A program made the translations under genes and the position numbers. Under the pieces are notes generated by a model, which saw only the letters and a program-made list of their open reading frames with translations, was not told where the DNA came from and did not search any database. From Vesta saturnalis (Eukaryota; Arthropoda; Insecta; Coleoptera; Lampyridae): a stretch of DNA of 64,000 bases. The stretch lies in assembly GCA_036346205.1 (NCBI GenBank), contig JARFJB010000935.1:968501-1032500 (forward strand), read 5' to 3'. Positions 58,910 through 64,000 of this stretch are shown one piece after another (position 1 is the stretch's first letter; each line of letters begins with the position of its first letter).

Positions 58910-60090
58910 AACACACATCACATTTCGGCTAAATAAAACATTAAAGCTTACTTTCCACTTCAGAGAAAGGAATACTGGTGATTTGTAATAAGATTTTGCA
59001 TTGCATATGAGCACTAAATTAGCTTTCCTTTTCCACTCCTTCCAAACCTTGGGGATGAATATAATTTCCCTATACAACTGATCATTAGGTAAAGATTGTC
59101 TAATTACATTAAAGTTACGTACCTTAATTATTAAGGTCATTATAGGTCATTATAGTCATTGCAATACTAAAGTAGTCAATTACAGCTACAAACTCTTCAA
59201 ATGATATTCCCATTGAGAAGCTTTACTACTGTAAACACATTTCCTAGTGAAACAACAAATATGGTTCTTCTGTGCCCTTGTAAACTACATTTTGGAAGTA
59301 AAATAGTAATAAAATCATATTGTACTATGCAAAACGTTAGGTACACAGGTATAAACATTGAGACTTATACAGCATACTCTGCTATGCTGACATGGATAAT
59401 AAGAGTGTCTATGGTACCTATGTATTGGTAATCAGATTGGCTCCAGTTGCTAATGTATTTCTCGAATAAGATTAATGAATAGCTTCAGTTCACGTACATT
59501 ACAATCGGATTGAAATTATCTGGATAACATAATGGACATTCTATGCTCAAGAGTTCCCGCTTCACAGACAATTTATAACAAAGAATTCAATGTAATATCT
59601 GTTTGTAGTAAAATGCTTACAAACAATTCAAACGCTTTTGAGATATTCCACGAAAATTTATGCTTTAGATGTAACGAACTAACTTTACCAACTACAGACA
59701 TATATTAGGGATTTAAAATTCTTTGTTACGTATACACACTTTTTCCAGTTCGTCGAGTAGAATATTGAAACCAGTAACTTCTGAGAATATTCCAAGAATT
59801 TGTTTTCATACCACTTTCTCTCCTACACAAATAACGTAACAAGAAACTTCTGCAGTACAAAGGAAAAATTGCATAATTAATAAAATTTGAAAGTTGTTGT
59901 AACTACATCATTTTACTTTTAACGACTGATTAAAGTCTTAACTAAGTAAATAAAGGAACAATCATCATTGATTTACCAAATAATGTTTCATTCGAAATTA
60001 ACCGTAAGGATTAATTTCTTTGTGGTGTCCGTATTCAATCAAACAACATAGTGACTTTATCCGTACTATTAATAATTAATGGTGGAATTT
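58910..60090. other. No gene recognised
   Basis: AT-rich sequence with short open frames only (for example 59201-59431 plus). I see no domains or repeats. Confidence 0.3.
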
Positions 60091-61634
60091 AGTTTTCGCA
60101 AATTCCTGCTGAGTGCGGAGCGCTAGCCGTCTCCTAATATTCCAACCGCAAACCGTACTTTATCGACGCTAGTAGAGCGTGGCTAGGGAATGTTGTAAAT
60201 ATGTTTGTCGGTGGCCTTGATTTAATCGCCTGGACTACGAGGTAGGTAACCTTTATAAAGAATACAGTAACCCCAAGTTCGTTTGGCAGTTTTGAAGGGA
60301 TTTCGCCTGGGGAAGTTCCATGAAGGCCAGAGGCAACCCTGGTCCCTGTCAGTAAAACACCTGTAGAAAAATGGGCACCTCTCCACGGTATCATGTCCTG
60401 CTGTAGTATGCCTGCTTAGTTGACATAATTTCAGTGCATGTGCACCCCTTGCCAGCCGGGAAGGTACCACCCCGAAATCCTTAACATTGGGTCTCAGATT
60501 TCCTGGGTTCAGTCGGTCACCGTTTTTATTATCCTTAATCTATTCTCATCCTCCTTCTCCTTTCGTCCTCGCAGTCTTCCTATCTGATCGAAGGTCTAAA
60601 CTTAAGAAAAAGATGGCTGTGGTTTCAAGGGTAATAAACTCCGTTCGTAAAATACTGCATCGTTCGGATGTCCGGGAAAGCAGGGCCTAAGCGACATAGG
60701 CCATCGAGAGTACTTACTTTCTGATCTAATAGTGCAACATCCACGGTATCAGGTCTAATCTTAATACTGTTCACCAACACCTTGAACAAGTACTACCTGA
60801 CATTTTGTTTCTATGTGAAACTGAAAAATTCGATTCACCCACCTTTCAATTTCCCCAATACAATCTTTACTCTACCGTTCGATATAAAGGAGGAGTGTAT
60901 GCCTATAATAAGGACAACATCGCTTGCACGAGAATTTCTTACTTAGATAATAAAAACTTGACATGATCTGGATTAAACATTCTGGCCCTAAATTTCTAAA
61001 GTTCTGCTGTTGTATTTATAGGTCTCATAATGACAGTGACTTTCAAGGCTTCTTCGATTACCTTGCATTGAAAGTTGACTGCCTTCTGTCTCAGTTTCCA
61101 TCTTACGATATCTTAATTCTGTGAGACTTCAATGCCCATCACTCTAATACGCTCCAATATTCATCTACTACCTACCCTTATGGTCATTGCACAGAAAAAT
61201 TTACTACTTAATGTGATCTTACATAAATGATTTCTTAACCCACAAGTATCCCTGACAACCCTAACCATACCGCACATCTTCTAGATGTCTTTATTACATC
61301 AAAATCACTTGCTTATAAAACTTCAGTTATTTTGCAACAAGGTATTTCTAATGGAAATAACTTCTACTGTCCCCAATTCCTCTGTTGTTCGCAGCACTGA
61401 TAGAACTTTGTGTTGTTTTAAGTGTGTGTTGTGGAGTGATTTACGGGATTTCTTTGCAACATTTCCATAGCATGAATATTGTTTTAAGTCGTAGTCATCT
61501 ACGGACGTTGGTCTTTCAGTAGTATCTGAAGTCATCCTAATGGGCATATAGTTACACATTTCCAAAAAAAAAAAACAATTCGTGTAGGTCATTCTCGTTT
61601 ACAATCCTAATTCAATAAGGCTTGGTTCGATGCG

Positions 61635-62941
61635 GAAAAATATATGCACACTTTAAGGAACGAAAAGTATTACTTATGTGTTTACTTTACATTGAAATGC
61701 TGACCGCACATGTTGTACTGCCTTCAATTCACTAAAGTGCTGGCCATTGGCAGCTAGACACATAACGGAACGACGAGCGGTCGCCGCAACTACTTCAATC
61801 AATGTTTCAATGGAGATTCCAGCACATGCCGCTGTAATCTCGTGCCGAAGTTCCTCCAGCGTGCGTGGCTTACGTCGGCAGACTTGATCCTTCACAGTTC
61901 CCCACAAGTAAAAGTCCATAGCGGTCATATCTGGTGATCGTGGACGGAACTCAATCCAATCCAGTGTCCCTGAAATTTGTCATCCAGGAAATCTCGTACG
62001 GCTAGATGGTAGTGCGGTGGCGCCCCGTCCTGTTAATAGAAGACCTCTTCATCAGCTCCATAAAGTGGACGTACACCTGGCAAAATTGATGAGCATAACA
62101 TTTCCAGGTAAATTTCTCCAGCCACAGTACCATCAAAGAAGTAGGGTCCTACTAAGCCCCTAGATGATAGTCCACACCACACATGAACCCCCAGATAGAT
62201 TGACCACCTTATCGATATGAACACATGGATTTTCAGGTGCCCAGTACACGCAGTTATGCCGATTCACTATTCCATTAAGTTTAAAAACGGCCTCATCAGT
62301 CCACACTACCTTCGTCACAAATTGTTGGTCTTCAGTTACCATTTCTTGATACCATTCACAAAATTGCATTCGACGATCAGAATCGTCATCATTAATCGCG
62401 TGTAGTAATTTTGGAATGTAAAATTTCCACTTAGCAGCTTTCAGAATTCGTGGTACACTTGCACTGCTAATCCCTACTTCACTTGCACAATGCGTAACAT
62501 ACTTTTGTGGAGAAATAACAAACTTTTCCAACACGAGAGCCGACGATTCATGACTTGTAGCTGTACGTCGTCTACCCAATCGTCTTTTGTGAATACCAGA
62601 AATCATTCCATGCTCCTCAAACTTGTCAACTATGCGTTTAAGTGATAGGCGGGTTGGGGAATCTGTTTGAAACTCCCGCCTCTACTGACGCTGCGCTTCA
62701 ACGGCATTATCAAACCTGATAGTCCACTTCAGAATTCGTGTTCGCTGCTCGAATGTCAATCGTCCACCAGACATTTTCTTTCGTTTCGTTTTACAATCTT
62801 ACTCTTTACATTGTTGCATCTACAGCCATATGAGTAACGACATATTTCAATAAAACATCATACTACACATTGTTGCTGTAATCCGATCCAAGTTCGACAA
62901 AATTCACAGATATAATCAGTTAAAGTATGCATACATTTTTC
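61635..62941 (-). mobile_element. Mariner-like transposon with 22-bp TIRs, nested in LINE Q copy C
   Basis: The ends 61635-61656 and 62920-62941 are inverted 22-mers with two mismatches (core TATGCA(C/T)ACTTTAA). LINE sequence matching copy A 15280-15310 abuts both sides, so the junctions are well defined. Flanking bases (GATGCG left, GACGTA right) could be a diverged short duplication, and an exact TA duplication is not evident. The 1307-bp length is normal for mariner. Confidence 0.8.
61680..62774 (-). pseudogene. Mariner-like transposase, recently inactivated
   Basis: It starts MSGGRLTFEQRTRILKWT at 62774. An in-frame TAG near 62685 replaces a residue of the first HTH, but the frame then runs open to about 62165 (PTRLSLKRIVDKFEEHGMI, VGISSASVPRILK, KVVWTDEAVFKLNG with the first Asp, NRHNCVYWAPENP). 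A single extra G in a G-run near 62190 shifts the frame to GVHVWCGLSSRGLVGPYFFDG. A stop then precedes QDGAPPHYHLAVRDFLDD (second Asp, about 62025). A short duplication near 61960 shifts again to RSPDMTAMDFYLWGTVKD (third Asp) and a tail to 61674. Spacing of the last two Asp residues is about 35-37. All three catalytic Asp residues are kept, so the lesions are few and recent. Confidence 0.85.
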
Positions 62942-62971
62942 TGACGTACTCTGTGTTTAAAAAATAAATTT

Positions 62972-63042
62972 TATATTTAAAATTTTAGACTAAAGCTAAT
63001 AGGTTTTATTTTAAAAATTTTAGACTAAAGCTAATAGGTTGT
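62972..63042 (+). repeat. Short tandem duplication at the mariner/LINE border
   Basis: AAAATTTTAGACTAAAGCTAATAGGTT (in two pieces) occurs twice, at about 62979-63006 and 63015-63041, period about 36 bp. It lies in LINE Q sequence just right of the inserted mariner and is absent from copy A. Confidence 0.8.
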
Positions 63043-63694
63043 TTAAACAATAAAAAGGCAATGATATAGCTCATGTCCTTTGGGTAGTCGTAAATATTGG
63101 TCTTTAACTAAAAACTTTAGTACACATTTGTTTCCGCCCATGACACACTTTGACGGACCTGCATTTGCTGAACTTGTACACAAAGTCAATCTTCTTGTGT
63201 ATTTATTTGCATCAAACTCGTGTCTTAATGGTTCTGGAAAAGACGTGTCCCTAGTCACCTTTTCCTCGCACACTTCAAAACTAATTCATTTTCGGGACAA
63301 GCTCCTAGAATAAATAATCAGTAGGCTTAATCTCAATAAGGCGACTGGCCAAGACAGTATCCCAGGTATTATCTTAATAAAATGTTCCCCTGAAGAACTA
63401 CCAGTCCTACCTAAGCTTAGTCTATCCTATGTCTTCTTTCCCTCATCGTGGTAGTTAGCCAATATTCAGCATATTCCCAAAAAAAGGCGATAAGTCCGAT
63501 CCCTCCAGTTACCGACCTGTTTTTAATACTTCCATCAATTATCAACAGCTTTCTTTGCTTTTGTTTCATCAGGTTAACTCCTTAGCGACCACACAATATG
63601 GTTTTAGGCAGAAATGTTCAACAGGTGACCTTTCATAGGCATCTCCTGGCACCTCAATATCCCTCTATCCATTTTCCAAAGTATTCCACAATTA

Positions 63695-64000
63695 TTAAAA
63701 GAAAATTGAAAAGCTGAAACAAAAGCAAGGGCATAATTGAATTGTGTGCACACTAGCTATCTCAATTTCGATTAGTTATTTTTCAGTTTATTAATGGGAG
63801 TTACTAAGCAGCTCCAAAACATGCATTAATAATGTCTACTAATATACGATTTTTAATGGAGTTCATAGAAGGAGCTGCGTTGAAACATTTAATAATAAAT
63901 GCATTGGTGACGGGAACTGTTACAAAAAAAAACAATTCAGGTGCACTTTTATTATGAGATTGCAGCGTCGTCAATATAACGATATAAAAAATCGTTTGGA
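63695..64000. other. No gene recognised
   Basis: AT-rich sequence after the 3' end of LINE copy C. Contains an A-run (63923-63932) but no identifiable feature. Confidence 0.3.

Larger units (their letters stand above)
60100..63690 (+). mobile_element. LINE family Q, copy C, split by a mariner-like insertion
   Basis: The 5' untranslated part (about 60100-60600) shares CCAGCCGG.AAGGTACCACC and CCTTAACATTGGGTCTC with copy A, and extends further upstream than copy A does. The endonuclease region (60610-61630) has MAVVSRVINS, LEQVLPDILFLCET, YKGGVYAYNKDN and a degraded GDFN equivalent (about 61120). After the insert (61635-62941) the LINE resumes with the linker (63060-63190) and RT start (LNKATGQDSIPGI, about 63330; YRPVFNTSINY; QYGFRQKCSTGDL, about 63595). 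It then jumps at about 63635 straight to 3'-end sequence (TCAATATCCCTCTATCCAT), so the RT core is deleted. Confidence 0.75.

Overview
This is a eukaryotic nuclear window, AT-rich and almost entirely made of transposable elements, satellites and their remains. The best guess is an insect. One intact, intron-containing gene encodes a juvenile-hormone-acid-methyltransferase-like protein, the repeats are typical of arthropods (Jockey-like and RTE-like LINEs, several mariner-like elements, piggyBac, pogo, a THAP/P-element transposase, gypsy), and there are two pieces of an uncharacterised protein family that I remember from insect genomes. I cannot name the species. All family assignments come from motifs read by eye, with no database search.

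Layout. 1-2340: 5' part of a gypsy-like LTR element (minus strand: gag, protease, a PBS-like site). 2337-2662: a dispersed repeat carrying a perfect tRNA cloverleaf between 13-bp direct repeats; an inverted pair of the same repeat lies at 12985-13350. 3340-3655: GT-expanded minisatellite. 4279-5334: decayed multicopy protein gene. 5.8-7.1 kb: hexamer satellite and inverted repeats. 7.3-11.0 kb: a broken but nearly complete Jockey-like LINE with a 209-bp internal duplication. 13.7-21.6 kb: several copies, in both orientations, of one LINE family (called Q here), with further Q copies at 39.4 kb and 60.1-63.7 kb. 21.8-23.1 kb: an element with about 160-bp inverted termini around a Cys-rich gene. 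23.7-27.3 kb: a piggyBac element with TTAA duplications, invaded by a pogo element. 27600-28522: the intact methyltransferase gene.

29.7-39.4 kb is dominated by satellites: a 14-bp array with higher-order structure, (TA)n, a duplicated CA-rich block, a gypsy pol fragment and a 3.2-kb TACACA hexamer array. 40.6-44.4 kb holds a promoter-like site with a mini-ORF, a long-armed MITE and a mariner remnant with an intron-like insertion. 45.6-49.4 kb is a mosaic of P-element-like, piggyBac-like and RTE-like pseudogenes. 51.2-51.5 kb holds a compact candidate gene (TATA box, initiator, 49-codon ORF, AATAAA). 52.8-54.8 kb is a mariner-like element with about 350-bp inverted repeats and TA duplications. 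55.1-58.9 kb holds the C-terminal half of the uncharacterised family, a piggyBac remnant and a nested pair of MITEs. 60.1-63.7 kb is a Q LINE interrupted by a second, TIR-bearing mariner-like element.

The elements do not form a functional pathway. They form layers of insertion and decay, and the nesting gives a relative chronology. The methyltransferase gene and possibly the 51-kb mini-gene are the only non-transposon genes I can support.
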